Notes: generated by a model from the letters alone, not told the origin. Counted from the first letter of the stretch, positions 1 to 11,389 are shown. The stretch: 64,000 nt of DNA from Ceratodon purpureus (GCA_014871385.1 CM026426.1:78783566-78847565); one strand, 5' to 3'. Translations and numbers: made by a program.

Positions 1-17
1 ATTTCATTAATTGCTAC

Positions 18-589
18 AGTTTAGCTCGAGTCGAGCTAAACTATAGCCAAATGCTAATTTGACCACTCACAGTTTAGCTCGAACCGAGCTAAACTGCAGA
101 GTACAAAGTAGCTTTTGCCTACAGTTTAGCTCGACTCGAGCTAAACTGCTGAGATACAGCAGGGAGATCTCTCAGTTTAGCTCGAGTCGAGCTAAACTGT
201 AAGTGTATCTCTCGAAACCTACTCGGGAGATCCACCTACAATTTAGCTCGAGTCGAGCTAAATTGAGAGTGCTCCTTTCTGAAGCCCAAGCAAATTAGCT
301 CGACTCGAGCTAAAATGCTTGGGGGCTTTACTGGTAGGTGTTCAGTTTAGCTCGACTCGAGCTAAACCAAAGAGCTACCAGTAAAGCCCCCAAGGAGTTT
401 AGCTCGAGTCGAGCTAAACTGCTTGGGCATTAAGCATAGGATCCTTGTAGTTTAGCTCAAGTTGAGCTAAACTGCTTGGGCTTTCAGCATGGGAGCCCAA
501 GCAGTTTAGCTCGACTCGAGCTAAACTGCTGGGATGTCATGTGTTATATTTTGTAATTGAACCAACATTTAGCTCAAATCGAGCTAAAT
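18..589. repeat. Dense array of 11 family-A palindromes
   Basis: Eleven near-perfect inverted repeats with arms TTTAGCTCGA and TCGAGCTAAA and a 1-3 base centre lie at about 18-42, 71-95, 122-148, 173-199, 240-264, 292-315, 345-367, 396-420, 449-473, 501-529 and 567-589. Spacing is about 45-75 bases. Several arms extend to 12-14 bases (CAGTTT...AAACTG), so each arm pair could fold as a hairpin. The copy at 449-473 differs in both arms in a matched way (CTCAAGTTGAG), so pairing is kept. The spacers are mutually unrelated apart from a shared GCTTGGG/GCCCAAGC phrase. No gene is visible here; the last palindrome ends about 40 bases before the first exon. Confidence 0.95.
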
Positions 590-630
590 GGCTTTGAATT
601 TCTCTAATGTTAAACGTCTCCTTCTTGTAG

Positions 631-2071
631 TGAGGAGAAAACAAGGGTACTTGGGGCACTACAACATTTCTTCAAGCCTGTTCCTAGCTCGGATTCGGAT
701 GACGATAACGGGGATGACTCAAACACATTTGAGCCGTGGACCTTCAAAGACCCCTCGAAGGTCAAAAATTGGACATTGCGATGGGTTGCACACACCCCAT
801 ATCTTACCTTCGCAACCATTTTCAAGGGTGAAGTCGATGATCCCCACGTCATCGACATGGAAACCAAGGTCACCGAGTTTGACCACAAGGGGAGAGATCA
901 AATAATGATCCTCTGCTCATCTATGGGGACTCATCCATACCTCTTCTCCATAGTAGTAGACGTAGCAGAGAACCTCTTCGACTCGATTTCCTTAATGGAA
1001 AGTCTGTCGAATTCACCCTACGACGAGATAGTGACCACAATGAGGCAAGAAGTACTCGACAGGAAGTGGGCGACCAAAGATGGACGAACTCTCCCGGCGA
1101 AATCCCTAGCGTGGAAACTGAGGAATGTTGTCAGCACCCTTACGCTCCGCCCAACGGAGGCAAAGGTTAAGCAGAACCTGCGAAAATCTCATATTGACGT
1201 TTCTGGAGTGACAGCAACCGGGAGCCAAATGGGAAGCCAACAGACAGGACGCAATAGGGAGAGAGCAATAGTTCCTTCCCAAAGCCGGGGCGCTTCTGCA
1301 ACTCCCACACCCCTCTCACCATTGAAGAAGAAAGGCCTCGAGAAGAAAACTGACAAGCCAAAGCCCAAGAAGGACTTGCTCTTATCTACGGAGGACTTGG
1401 CAACAAGTTTGAACTCTGTTCTCGGGGAACTTCCAAAGGTGAACAAGGTTGGAGAGGTCCTGGACTTCGATAATGCCAATCGAATTTACCAGAATTTCTT
1501 CGCTGATTGCCAGGACGAGTTCGTCTTCAAAACAAATGGGCAACCAAAGAAGGTCAGTGTGGACGTGACGCGGTGCAAGCCCGCACCGGTCCATTGGACT
1601 ATCCGTGCATATGAGAAGCGGGGCATGGAGGAGATGAAGAACTACTTGGTCAACATGCCGGATAGGACACATAAGCAAACCCTGTGTCTGATGCCAGACG
1701 CGAAGGCACGACCTCAACAAGAAGAGGATCTAAGGGGCTGTACATTCAACATCATCAACGGGCAACACAGCGTGGCGGCGTCCAAATCTCTCATCGAGGA
1801 TAACGCCAGTGAGGAGTTGGTGAGGGACTTCAGGAGGTGGGATGCGTACATCGTTTGGACGCTTGATGTAGATAAGCTGCGAAAGATCTCAGCATTCTAT
1901 AATCGGGTGAACCATCTCGCAACCTTTAAGCCAACTTGGGCGAGCAATATACTTGCCTCAAGAAAAGTGTGGGTGAAGTATGGTAAGCCCCAAAAGAAAC
2001 ATGCTGCCGCTGGTGCTGCCGACCGCAGGAGTACAGGTCCAAAAAGTAATCCAGCGTCGAAGACATACGAC
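631..2071 (+). CDS. Family-A gene exon: ParB-like GQH domain protein
   Basis: This long open exon follows an acceptor (TTCTTGTAG) and ends at a strong donor, GTAAGT, at 2072. No credible ATG starts it, so the true start is probably an upstream exon. The N-terminal part contains an acidic stretch (SSDSDDDNGDDS). A basic, low-complexity linker (KKKGLEKKTDKPKPKKD) comes at about residue 180 of the open stretch. The C-terminal third holds FNIINGQHSVAASKSL followed by a helical stretch ending YNRVNHLATF. GQH followed by a helix is the pattern of the ParB/Srx N-terminal superfamily (G-x-x/Q-H-R-x-x-A). The same layout recurs at 57.5-58.1 kb and, as DGNHRCQAW, at 47.1 kb. The ParB assignment is by eye and moderate; that the three are related to one another is firmer. 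Confidence 0.65.
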
Positions 2072-2240
2072 GTAAGTTCACTGATTCATTAGCATTAGCA
2101 GTTTAGCTCGAGTCGAGCTAAATATTGATAATCTTCTTTGTTTTCAATATTCTGGTGTATCTCGAGCAATTTAGCTCGAGTCGAGCTAAAGAGTAGTTCC
2201 GTGACAGCATCATCTAAGGTTTCTTCCTGTGCGTATGCAG
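2072..2240 (+). other. Phase-0 intron carrying two family-A palindromes
   Basis: The donor GTAAGT at 2072 and the acceptor TATGCAG ending at 2240 join two long open frames exactly in phase 0. Inside lie two copies of the palindrome with arms TTTAGCTCGA/TCGAGCTAAA, at 2102-2122 and 2170-2190. Splicing is inferred from frame continuity, not observed. Confidence 0.75.
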
Positions 2241-3620
2241 AACTTCGTGAATGCAATCAGGGAGCGCTTCGCTATGATCGATGTGGCGAAGCATCAAGCC
2301 ATGGTGGCGAAGAAGGGAGGGAAGAACACTATCTCGCTAACAAACGAGCTGTTTATCATTACATCCAGTGATGAAACATGGGACCTGTGGAAGGAGGTGA
2401 TCGCGTCTGCGGCATGTGGTAGATTCATTGATCCCGACACCGAAGCACCTCATAAGAAATTCTATGAGAAGAAGGGGTTCGTTCCGGACAAGGATGGGAC
2501 GCTTCCGAGGGAGTTCTTCAAATGGCTCGGGAACTTGACAGAGGCAGATCACCAGAAGCTGTGTAAGCACATCCTGCATAAGTCTGGGCCAAGTCGGAAG
2601 TACACATATCCGAAGGTTACCATTAAGCAGAATACGAGTGTATTGGAAGACTGCTACTTGGTCAAGGAGTGGGCAGAGCGGAGAAAACGTAAGGCTGTAG
2701 CTCAAGCCGAGTTCAACAACATTAATCCAACGCTCCATCTATTCAAAAGAGACGGCTTCGATGTACCCGCTTGGAAGAATTTCAAGAAGGCTTATTATGT
2801 CTCCAAGGAGTCGAAGCACGTTCTGCTTGATTGGGGTATTCTAGACTCGTACTGGACTAACTCCAGAGCTACACAGTTCCGCAACAAGTCGGCCAAGGAT
2901 CTCTCCCCATATGCGGTTGAGTTCTTTAAAACCTTCCTGAAAGTTCGACATGCATTTCAGAGTCCTTCAGCTGAGATGTGGTTCCTCCCATTCATTAGGG
3001 AGCCTCGACTCGCCTTCGGATCTTGGCCCTCCGATATATGGAGGTTGGCGGGCGGCGCACTCACATTCGGAATCATCGACTTCCGGTTCCTCCCAACCTA
3101 CAAGACGAGGCACAACTACACTTTGGAGAACCCCTTCTTCATGGAGTTCTTCAAAATGATCGATGAGTATGGGCAGCCCCAGTTTCACGATGTTCGCCAC
3201 TGGCTTCTCATTTGCGGAGACGATGAGGACTTCGCCCAGGTGCTCACTTGGGTGGAGCGAAACACCTTGAGTGGTCGTAGAAGAGTCCATTCTGAGTATG
3301 TACCCGCTCCCAACGAGCAACTTGGCGGACACCCCCCGAAGAGCAGAATCGCGATGGAACCCGTGAAACTCCTGTTTCTCATTGATGATAATGTACTTGA
3401 GAACGATGGGTCGACAACAGAACCTCTTAGCAAGTACACAACTCCGGACCACCCACTGTACACGGACAACAGGAAGTTTAACGAAAGGAGGTACGCAATG
3501 TATCCATCCGAGTTAAGGATGGAGTTCTACCTGCAGGTCCACGACACTTTCTGCAATACCGGGGGGGCGGTTTATCAGCTCTATGCTGGAACGAAGTGCC
3601 TCATGGCCGCCGCGATAAGT
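2241..3620 (+). CDS. Family-A gene exon: helical region and methyltransferase-like motif I
   Basis: This exon is open for 460 codons after the phase-0 intron. The start matches the family-C protein: LFIITSSDETWDLWKE here against LVFVSDKAYNEWQLVF at 58.3 kb. The middle is rich in W, F, K and D and I do not recognise it. The end reads MEFYLQVHDTFCNTGG then AVYQLYAGTKCLMAAAIS, which has the shape of motif I of an N6/N4-type DNA methyltransferase (helix, hydrophobic strand, D/N-x-F/C-x-x-x-G, helix with AA). The next exon supplies AFVVADDSDSS, the expected following strand with an acidic end. The exon end is set by frame agreement with exon 3; the donor there is not a consensus GTAAGT. Family and function are inferred from pattern and from the clearer homologue at 44.2-44.5 kb. 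Confidence 0.6.
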
Positions 3621-3752
3621 GTTTCCACACTTTAGCTCGAGTCGAGTTAAATCGTTCTACTGTTTTGATCTTATGCACCATGTATGCATACACTTCCACA
3701 CTTTAGCTCGAGTCGAGCTAAACCTTGTTTACCTTGCCTTTGTTTTTTTGAG
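3621..3752 (+). other. Probable intron with two family-A palindromes
   Basis: A 132-base non-coding piece lies between two open frames of matching phase. It ends in a T-rich tract and AG at 3751-3752. The 27-base block TTCCACAC plus palindrome occurs twice (3623-3651 and 3694-3722), a small direct duplication of palindrome and flank. The donor choice is uncertain (GTTTCC, or the ATAAGT just before it). Confidence 0.55.
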
Positions 3753-4688
3753 ATGCTCTCGATCTCGGCTTTCGTGGTCGCGGATGATAGTGACTCGTCT
3801 CATATGATCAAAGCTCAGTCACTTGGATTAACTCTGGACCCAACCGATTTTAGTGTCGACGCTTATTATGTCGATATGGAACGCTTTCCAGAATATGGCA
3901 AAGCCGTGCGGAAAGGGAAAGGCAGAGCTATGGAGGATGGTGACGATGTTGATCTGGAGGAAGATGCTCCTACCGAGGAACAGACCCCCTCCTCCAGTGC
4001 TGCGGACATTAGCAATGAGAGCGATGCTCCGCCTTCTGATTCGGTAAGTCAGACAGCATTTGAGGGTGGAGTGGGGAGAAGACTCGATTTCCTTGACGTC
4101 GACATTACACGTACGGACGATGAGAGACCGGGTTCTGCACCGGAGCTGGGATCCGCAAGTGGGAGAAAGACTGGCGGTGCGTGAAGTATTGGAATGACGG
4201 CACAGAAGAAAAAGAAGCTCAACCCTACAGCTCGGCAAGCCTCCCCGTTGGGGAGAGCCGCTCCCTCTCCGGATGTTCAAGCTCTTATGGCAGAATTACA
4301 GGCGTCCAAGGATAGGGAGAAACACTTACAAGATCAGATGGCACAACAGAAAATGGATATAGAGAAGACTGTGCAGGCGACAGTGTAGGCGGCTCTGCGA
4401 GGCATCAGTAATGTCCCTATTTTCCCGAATGCGGGTCCAGTTCTGCCCAACGTCCAGCCGATAGGTAGCGCCCCACCTACTCCGCGAGTACTTGAGATTT
4501 TGGGCTCCCCTACCAGTGGTGCAAAATTGCCAAAGTCGGATCCGAGTCCCGCATCAGTGCCTGAGCCAAGCCATCATTGCACCGACCAGGTCATGCGTGA
4601 CCCTAGTCCCAGCCCACCCCGTTCTCCCTCCCACAATCAGACTCAGGGAGATGCTCCCGAGACATCTTCAGGTCCCTCCCAAACTTAG
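3753..4688 (+). pseudogene. Family-A gene tail: acidic and proline/serine-rich exon
   Basis: The frame opens with MLSISAFVVADDSDSS, the presumed strand after methyltransferase motif I. It then gives an acidic linker (DLEEDAPTEEQTPSSS), a short coiled-coil-like stretch (LMAELQASKDREKHLQDQMA) and a proline/serine-rich tail. It holds for 312 codons but contains TGA at 4182 and TAG at 4386. A consensus donor GTAAGT at 4044 could end the exon before both stops, so the later part may be intron, read-through or decay. No catalytic motif is visible in the tail. Confidence 0.5.
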
Positions 4689-4791
4689 ATTTTTTGAACT
4701 CGGAATTTTGTAGATGAGGTGTTAATACCGGAGTAGTTCACTGAAATGTGCATTTTTGTACCAAAACGATTGTAATTAATACAAATGGGCT

Positions 4792-4814
4792 GTTTAGCTC
4801 GACCCGAGCTAAAC
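4792..4814. repeat. Single family-A palindrome
   Basis: Arms GTTTAGCTCG and CGAGCTAAAC flank a 3-base centre. It sits in the 200-base spacer between the methyltransferase-like tail and the FCP1-homology exons. Confidence 0.9.
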
Positions 4815-4896
4815 CGTTCAACTTTTTACCAATCCCTTCTATGTCAGCTTCATTGATCACTCTCTGTTGATTCTATAGTTCTCTTGCAATGCCCAG

Positions 4897-4973
4897 GTCA
4901 CGAAGTGCATGAGGAAGTGGACGATCTTCCGATCGTGGATGATGTTGTCATGGCCCAAACTGCGGATGAGCCT
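4897..4973 (+). CDS. Small acidic exon before the FCP1-homology domain
   Basis: An acceptor (TGCCCAG) precedes a short acidic frame reading HEVHEEVDDLPIVDDVV. A possible donor (GTACGC at 4974) joins it in phase 0 to the exon at 5142. The frame stays open to a TAA at 5061, so it may instead be the end of a transcript. Confidence is low because neither splice site is strong. Confidence 0.35.
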
Positions 4974-5141
4974 GTACGCACAAATATGGATTTAGATGTC
5001 AGGGCCCAGTGTGCTCTGACCTTGCCAACGTGCGTAGAGGTCATTCTTGACGATCAACCTTAAGATTCATTGTATCATTCGTATAACTCCGTCCTAGTAT
5101 AATATAGTAATGTCCATCTGTCATCGGTATTTCCTCTCCAG

Positions 5142-5930
5142 GTGCGCGAGGCATCTGGATGTGACGTAAGTTCTAGTGAAGAATTGAGTCCTGTCCCGAC
5201 GCGACCTCAGACTGGTTGGTTGAACGTTGTCCTCGACCTCAATGGAATACTCTGCTCCAGTACTCCTAATTGGCCTGGACAATCATTCGTTAGCCATGAC
5301 CTTAGCATCCACTCAGCGTCCAAGCCAGCAGTCGTGGGCCCCAAGCTTGTTTGTGTCAGGCCCAATTGCGCTGATTTCCTTCGTCGGTTGTCAACGTTCG
5401 CAACCATAAGTGTGTGGAGTTCGATGAAGACTTCGACGACAAAAATGATCTGCGATTATCTATTCGGTCCTATTCGTCCTGTCTATCCGCTCAGAATTCT
5501 AGGTCAAGAGGACTGTCAGAGAGTTCCTATGGGCGTAGATTTTTGAGGTCGTCCGGTATATATGAAGGAACCCGGGACTCAGAAGGACATCTTCCTTAAG
5601 CTGATGTTTGATGGTCTCTTTCGTAAATTTGGTGGCCTATATTCCGAAGCCAACACCATTTTTATCGACGACAGCCCGATCAAGCACTGTCAGAATAATT
5701 CTTACAATGTCCTTTTACTCTCCACTTGGAACAACCAGAATCCCAATGCCGCAGATGATCGTTTTTTGATGTCGAAACTTTTGCCATATCTTGTAGACCT
5801 ACTCCACTTTGTGGGGACAATCGCTAGATTCAAGGCCGAGCGTCCGATCGGGAAGAAAATGTATTATAATGACCGTTCTACCTGTGAACAATACGCTAAG
5901 ATTAACGAGGCAATTAGCCGTAGAGCATAA
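5142..5930 (+). pseudogene. FCP1-homology (HAD-like) pseudo-phosphatase, family A
   Basis: The exon follows a good acceptor (CCTCTCCAG). It encodes a HAD-superfamily FCP1/NIF-like domain. The first motif is NVVLDLNGILCSS, where active CTD phosphatases have DxDxT; here the second Asp is Asn and Thr is Ile. Then come the arm RPNCADFLRRL with ATISVWSSM, and the late acidic motif TIFIDDSPIKHC. DxNG with VWSS and DDSP resembles a plant FCP1-like family whose motif I is often D-V-N-G, so a host-gene origin is plausible. Catalysis is doubtful without the second Asp. One in-frame TGA lies at 5544, inside the domain; the frame is otherwise open to the TAA at 5928. The same domain occurs three times at 61-64 kb. 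Confidence 0.75.
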
Positions 5931-6160
5931 TTTGGCATGATTTCGGTTCTCTACTTTGTTAATAGACATTTCTGAACTGCCGCGGAGCTATTAATATGTT
6001 GTACATCTTAACCACTTGCGTAATCTTTGTATCCAGACTACTCCTTCTGTAATACGAAGTTTATATTTCTTTCTTGATCTATTCTGCCCCTTGCGACGAA
6101 TCCTAAACCATTGCTGAATTATTGGGGGATGTATGTTTCTATTCGCTTTATGTATTGCAG

Positions 6161-6475
6161 GATAATGCATGTCGAGCCTCAGTGGATTCTTTGAATAATG
6201 CTTATGGCTGCGGGCCCTCTCTACGTAGCAGAGGGCTTCTGTTGCAATCCGTTGCAACATCGCAGTCCACGATGGACTATTCAACTATGGCTGTCGACGA
6301 AGGGGTTGTAGACAGCCCGGTTAACCTGTCCGTTCCCAAGACCCTGAAATCCCCGTCTCCTATGTGGCCACGGACCGTACTGCAGGTTCTATCTCCGAAA
6401 CAACAGAGTTCTACCCCTACGAAGCGTGCTCTTTATAACAATGTGGAGGACATGCCGTCACCACCACCGGCAAAG
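6161..6475 (+). CDS. Low-complexity exon of the family-A gene
   Basis: An acceptor (TATTGCAG) opens a frame of 105 codons rich in serine, proline and threonine. It ends SPPPAK at a donor (GTTGGT). It joins in phase 0 to the exon at 6748. I recognise no domain. It could be the C-terminal tail of the gene upstream or a separate transcript. Confidence 0.45.
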
Positions 6476-6747
6476 GTTGGTTTTCATTCCTCAGTATTTG
6501 CTTTTCATTCCTTTCTGATGTTTCATTCCTGTAAGTTTCTTTCATGATGTTTCATTCTGATGTCCTTATTTTAGCTCGAGGCCACCTAAAATGATTGATC
6601 TTTTTATAATTTCATCTAGGTCTGGTTCTAGCTTATGTAGGCCTCCTCGTTCATGGTCCGTTCGACCTTTACACTTGCACTCAGCAGTTTAGGTCGATTC
6701 GACCTAAACCGAAATCTCTTCCCAATGCTAATTTATCCCCTTTGCAG
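6476..6747 (+). other. Phase-0 intron with two variant palindromes
   Basis: The intron runs from GTTGGT to TTTGCAG. It holds a decayed palindrome at 6569-6591 (TTTTAG...CTAAAA) and an intact one at 6687-6709 with arms GTTTAGGTCGA and TCGACCTAAAC. The second is a new version of the family-A arm, with C to G in one arm matched in the other. Confidence 0.6.
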
Positions 6748-7086
6748 ATGCTGAGGCTACGATCAACAACTACAGGATCCAGGGCAAGGAAGTCTGCCGA
6801 CTCCCACTCTAAACCATCCAGTACCCGTCGCCACTCTCTGCCAGAGTCAAGCATCGGTGACAGGCGTAGGCAGAAGTTGCAACGTCTTCTTGATAGTCCA
6901 ATTATGCAGGTTGAGGGAATGTCGTGGACACGTCAGCGCCAACGGGAATTTGTCAAGTCAAGAATTGAGGCTTACGGAGGGACTCCACAACCATATAGAG
7001 GATACTATGTACTGTATAGCAATGGCGCAGACAATGTAGACGATTATAAGAGTCCTCTGTGTTATTTCAATGTAATTATGTTTTGA
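6748..7086 (+). CDS. Basic C-terminal exon, unrecognised
   Basis: The exon starts MLRLRSTTTGSRARKSAD after TTTGCAG and ends at TGA 7084-7086. It is arginine- and serine-rich (STRRHSLPESS, DRRRQKLQRLL), then gives an aromatic tail (YRGYYVLYSNG). It could be the last exon of the family-A transcription unit, since the palindromic introns continue up to it. I recognise no family. Confidence 0.45.
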   Translation: MLRLRSTTTGSRARKSADSHSKPSSTRRHSLPESSIGDRRRQKLQRLLDSPIMQVEGMSWTRQRQREFVKSRIEAYGGTPQPYRGYYVLYSNGADNVDDYKSPLCYFNVIMF

Positions 7087-7292
7087 ATAAAACGATTGAT
7101 GTGTTTGTCAAATTTTCTCGTCTGCTATTTTTGCCTCATTGTCTTGCACACTTTTTGTGGTTTTCAAATTTCCGAATGTAATTTATGTGATTGGACATTG
7201 CCTTTTATTGAAACCTTGGTTTAGAAAGGTAACGAATAGTTACTACTAAAAATACAGAGGACGTGGTATATTCTTTTTCCTTGTTTATATTG

Positions 7293-7418
7293 CGTTTAGG
7301 TGTGATCGACCTAAATGACTTAATCATCATCTCTCTTTAAATTTGTTTATAATGAATCAATGAACATTACTAAGTTTTCTCCTGTATGTTGTTGCATTTA
7401 GGTCCACTCGACCTAAAT
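7293..7418. repeat. Two late-type palindromes (GGTCGA arms)
   Basis: Imperfect palindromes lie at 7293-7316 (GTTTAGGT...ACCTAAAT) and 7396-7418 (ATTTAGGTC...GACCTAAAT). They are the last members of the series. The rest of 7087-7542 is AT-rich with no gene seen. Confidence 0.8.
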
Positions 7419-7542
7419 GACATGGACCTCATTGTTCCTTTAAGGTGTTTTTTTAATGATTCAATATTGATTTCCGCAAGATTGAAGTAAATGGGAGGGC
7501 ACGAATGTGGCCATTTCTCTACACGCTGATTTCCCAAATTCA

Positions 7543-10500
7543 AGAATATCTCCCAAAATAATGAATATGGTGTTCAAGACTATCGACTATTGGGTCCACG
7601 ATGGCAGCAAGGGCTGCACGAAGCAATCACTACATTCCCCAAGTTTCATTGGACGCACGCTATGCCCCGATCATGAGAGGAGGTTCTACGCAAGTGGAGC
7701 TGTGCATGAGGAGCTCGTTTCCGACACGGAGGTTGCGTGAAGACGCAAAGATTGACTTGTGGATCAATGGAGACTTTACCCTGTTGATCCAGTGATAGGG
7801 AAGCCACCTCCAATCAAATTGCTAAAAGAGTTCATTGAATTCATATGTCATGGAGAGCAAGGTCTTCGCGGATATACATACAGGCCGCTGGATCATTGTG
7901 TACATGGTCCTACACAGGAAGAGACGTGGATCCAGTTGGCACAGTTGAGCGAAGAAGTGCTTCAGCTTAGAGGCGAAGCTCTGGCTAGCAACTCAAGGGC
8001 AGCCGAAGATGTCCAGTTGATGTTCATGCGTTGCATTGAGTTAGAGAAGACATGCACGGATTTTCAAGCTGAATTACAGGCTGTCTGTGATAGCCATGCC
8101 CAAAGGGTGGAGCAATTGGAGCGCCATGTGCGGGGTCTCGATAAAGACGTTGACCGTTGCCAGCGGAGGGCCAGCTTCGAGATGGAGACCCCTATGGGCA
8201 TGCGAAGTAGGATTTGGGCTATTAGAGGGATTCACGAGTTAAAACCTGGATCAGGTGGATCAAAAGCAAGAGTGAAGCTTGTGCGGACAGTGCTGCTACC
8301 AGATGTGGTGCAGTTTGTTGTCCACAGGAACCGAGAGGAGCGTCGTCAATCTCGACTTCGGGGGGATAAAGACTTAAAATAGGACTGCAGTAGCACTAGC
8401 TCGAATTCTGTCACGGCATGAAGGTGTAGCTCTCGCTTATCCGCCTGCAATGGCACATGTTCAGTCAGAGATTGCAAACAATGTGCTTAAATCGATTGGT
8501 AAGAGTATTGGACCGAACAAAATTCTTGCTGTTTGCGACCAGGCAGGGGTTTCCCATCGGGGATATGGTGCTCTCTACAAATCTGTGAAGGCTTCCATTG
8601 CTGGTCTGAACAAGGGAGTCTCCGGGAGTACTTTGCCGAGCCCCTATCATGTGAAACTGCTTCGGCAGGAGTTAAATGTAAAGCTGCCATAGTATATTGG
8701 TGAATACTACCATGCTGAAGATCGACTTACGCTGCCAGCAAGTTCTAAGAAGAACAAGAAGTCCGAGGACATGGTAAAGGAAGTCGTTTTGACTGAGAAG
8801 AATTCCCTATTCACAGACCTTGAGGTGGTCCAAAGAAGCATGGTAATCTCCTACGGCATCACGGAAGAAGGTAACATATTCACCCTAGATTGTTCTTTTC
8901 AGAGTTTGCTGTCACCAGGATTATTTATCAAATAACTGTGCCCTCACATCCACTCACCATGTTTCCACAGAGTTAAGAGGGGCACCGCTGGTATTTGTCA
9001 TGAAATTGGACAAGGTCAAGATTGTGAATGGCAAGAAATTTGAATGAGTTAGCATCACGTTGATGAATGGGGCGCTCGACCTAGATATTTAGAGGAACCA
9101 TGCCCTGTTTTTCTCAGTCCAGTCGGAGCATGAAATTTGGCCACAAGCAACTTCTCAAGTGAAAAAAGAGTCCTACGAAGTTCTCTCTTGGATATTTGGG
9201 AAATCCAAATTTCCCTCTGTGATTGCAGCACAGTCTAGTGGTGAGAAACTCACGGTCCCTGAAGTTGGAGAATTCCATGTGGAGTGGCATCTCGCTGCGG
9301 ACATGAAGACAATCAAGTGTATGTACGGGCTTGGGTCGAGGCCGTTGTGTGAAATGAACTGCTGATACTGCGAGCAGAAGAGGGCTAAGCCTACTGCAGG
9401 GACAGCAAGCCAGGCGAGTGCTGCCATCAGAAAACGTGGGAAACCGAACTGGGTGGGGGGACTGTTTGCCAACTCTGTGGAGCCAGAACCTTGTGACATG
9501 CGTGCACATACAAGGTGGAGGCCTATCTTGCCAATTTCATTGCATAGAGTGCATATTTGTACACTTCATGCCCTAGTTCGATTTGCGGAGAAGATTGTGC
9601 ATCAACACATCATTTATGTCTAGAACATACAAGATCAAGGACTGAGGGCTACAGCAATAGAGCAAATGGAGAAGTCCTTGTCAGCTATTGAGGCTCACGG
9701 TGGCAACGTGGAGATTAGAATGGATCCGAAACTGAGTGGCAGCACAGGGAATGTGCCACAGAAACCATCTTTTAGTGGGGTTGTTGCCAGCAGACTATTT
9801 AAACCAAGCGTTTGGTCTGGAAACAACAAGGCCTGGAAAGACATTTGTCAAGCAAAGAGCAATAATAGTGGCGGCGGTGCACATTGTAGGGCAAGGGCTG
9901 CTATGTGGCAAGCCTTTGAAGAGGTTCTACCATATTTCAGCGGCTTGGTGCTGACAGCAGAACAACGACTCCAGTTCAAAGGGAAGATAGAAACGTGGGG
10001 GAGAACATTTTTGGAGGCCTTTGGAGAGGAGCATGTGTCGCACTACATGGTGAGTTATATCCACGATGTTTTGGATGAATTAGGGGTTGATGGCTGACCT
10101 TACTTTCGTCAATTCTCAATCCAAGACTAACCCCGGCGTGGCTGGTGACTGCATATACTTGTCAGACATGGGAGTTGGTTTGTGGAAGAATATGGTAGTC
10201 TGGCCGTATGGAGTTGCCAGGGTATGAAGAAATCCCATCATCAAGCGAAGGCAGCGAATCAAGCGCATACAGCTTATGGTGGTGGCAAAGAGCGCATCAT
10301 TGTTATTTTGCAACAATTCCAGCATTGGTACCGAAATATACAGCATTGGTACCGAAATATAAAGCATCGGTATAAGAAGAAATTAAAGTGCACCAGGGTT
10401 TTCAATACGCCGGTTGATGAGCCAAGATTGGAGGCTACGCGTAGAAGGCGAGAATAGTGGCATCGATCAAATGCTGCCAAGGATTTGGAGAATTGGCGGT

Positions 10501-10713
10501 CAAGGCGACGGCGTGTTTGCAGAGCTTGGGTGTGTGATAACACCGTTGGAGGTGGTGGAGCAAACAATGCTCAAGCAAGTGGTTCTGCCAACGAAGATGA
10601 CCCCGGGGAGGATGGCAACAATGTGGATCCTGAGGAAGGTTGCAACTCCACTCATGGTGACGACGCTTGCAACAACGTGGACAGTGATGACGCTGACAAC
10701 GACCCCGTGTGAA
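7543..10713 (+). pseudogene. Decayed transposase-like gene, family not named
   Basis: A chain of plus-strand pieces reads as one eroded protein. In order: a coiled-coil stretch (WIQLAQLSEEVLQLRGEA), SIGKSIGPNKILAVCDQAGV, FHVEWHLAADMKTIKCMYGL with a following C-x2-C, HICTLHALVRFAEKIVHQHI, then SHYMVSYIHDVLDELG, VWSCQGMKKSHHQAK and HTAYGGGK, and an acidic Asn/Asp-rich tail. From memory this order (G/A-D-x-K...C-x-C, LHxxxR, Y-x-H, QGxxxxN/H) matches a widespread transposase-like family seen in algae and cnidarians, which I cannot name with certainty. It has several stops and at least one frame change. No terminal repeats were found by eye. The spacing of pieces suggests a few small introns (an acceptor TTCCACAG near 8970). 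Confidence 0.5.
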
Positions 10714-11210
10714 TTGAGTACAATGCGTTCTAAACTCATTGGATGGACATCTAGAATGTGGCAAGATTTTATTTTATTATTATTATTTTTTAAGCGCAGT
10801 AGACAATGGTTCTTCTTCGAACATGTTTTTTGGTTTCATTCTAGAATAGCCATTTACGGATCGATTTATCAAAAAATGGGGATCTTTTCGAGCAATTTCC
10901 TAAAATGGCTTATCCATTGCTATGTTAATCTCCATAATTATTAAAGAGGCACCTATAGAGAAGGTAGTAACTCCACCGTCAGTGTGGTCGCTGCCAACAA
11001 AGAGGACAGTGACGACGCGAGCAATGGCCGTGTGTGATTTGACCGCAATGTGTCTTGGTAATTGTGTTATAGCTATATAGAATGTGGCTGGCAACAATGT
11101 TTTTTTTGGATGAGTTAGACCATGGTTCTCCCTTAAACTTGTTTTGTGGATAACTCACTAAAGTGCCTAGTCCATGCAATTATTAACCTCCATAATTAAT
11201 GTGTCTTAGT
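10625..11210 (+). repeat. Diverged tandem duplication of the transposase-like gene's 3' end
   Basis: Two successive blocks about 325 bases apart share phrases in the same order: CCGTGTG(A/T)...ACAATGCG, TAGAATGTGGC, GACCATGGTTCT-like, and ATGTTAATCTCCATAATTA-like. The first block contains the Asn/Asp-rich tail and its downstream AT-rich sequence; the second is non-coding. Divergence is substantial. Confidence 0.55.
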
Positions 11211-11389
11211 AATCATATGTACATGTCACTCTAAAATTAAGATTTTAATTTCTAAGAAGATTTTCTAAGTACCCACATCAAATGGGGATGTGTGGTGTAG
11301 GGCCATGGCAATGATTTGCATGGAGTGGCAATTAAGGGAGAAATGATAGCTTTGCACCAACTCCTCAACCTCCCTTCATTAAACTTTGT

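Noticed and set aside
18-589. CRISPR array
   Set aside because: The repeats are palindromes with unequal spacing, also scattered in introns, no cas genes are present, and the sequence is eukaryotic.
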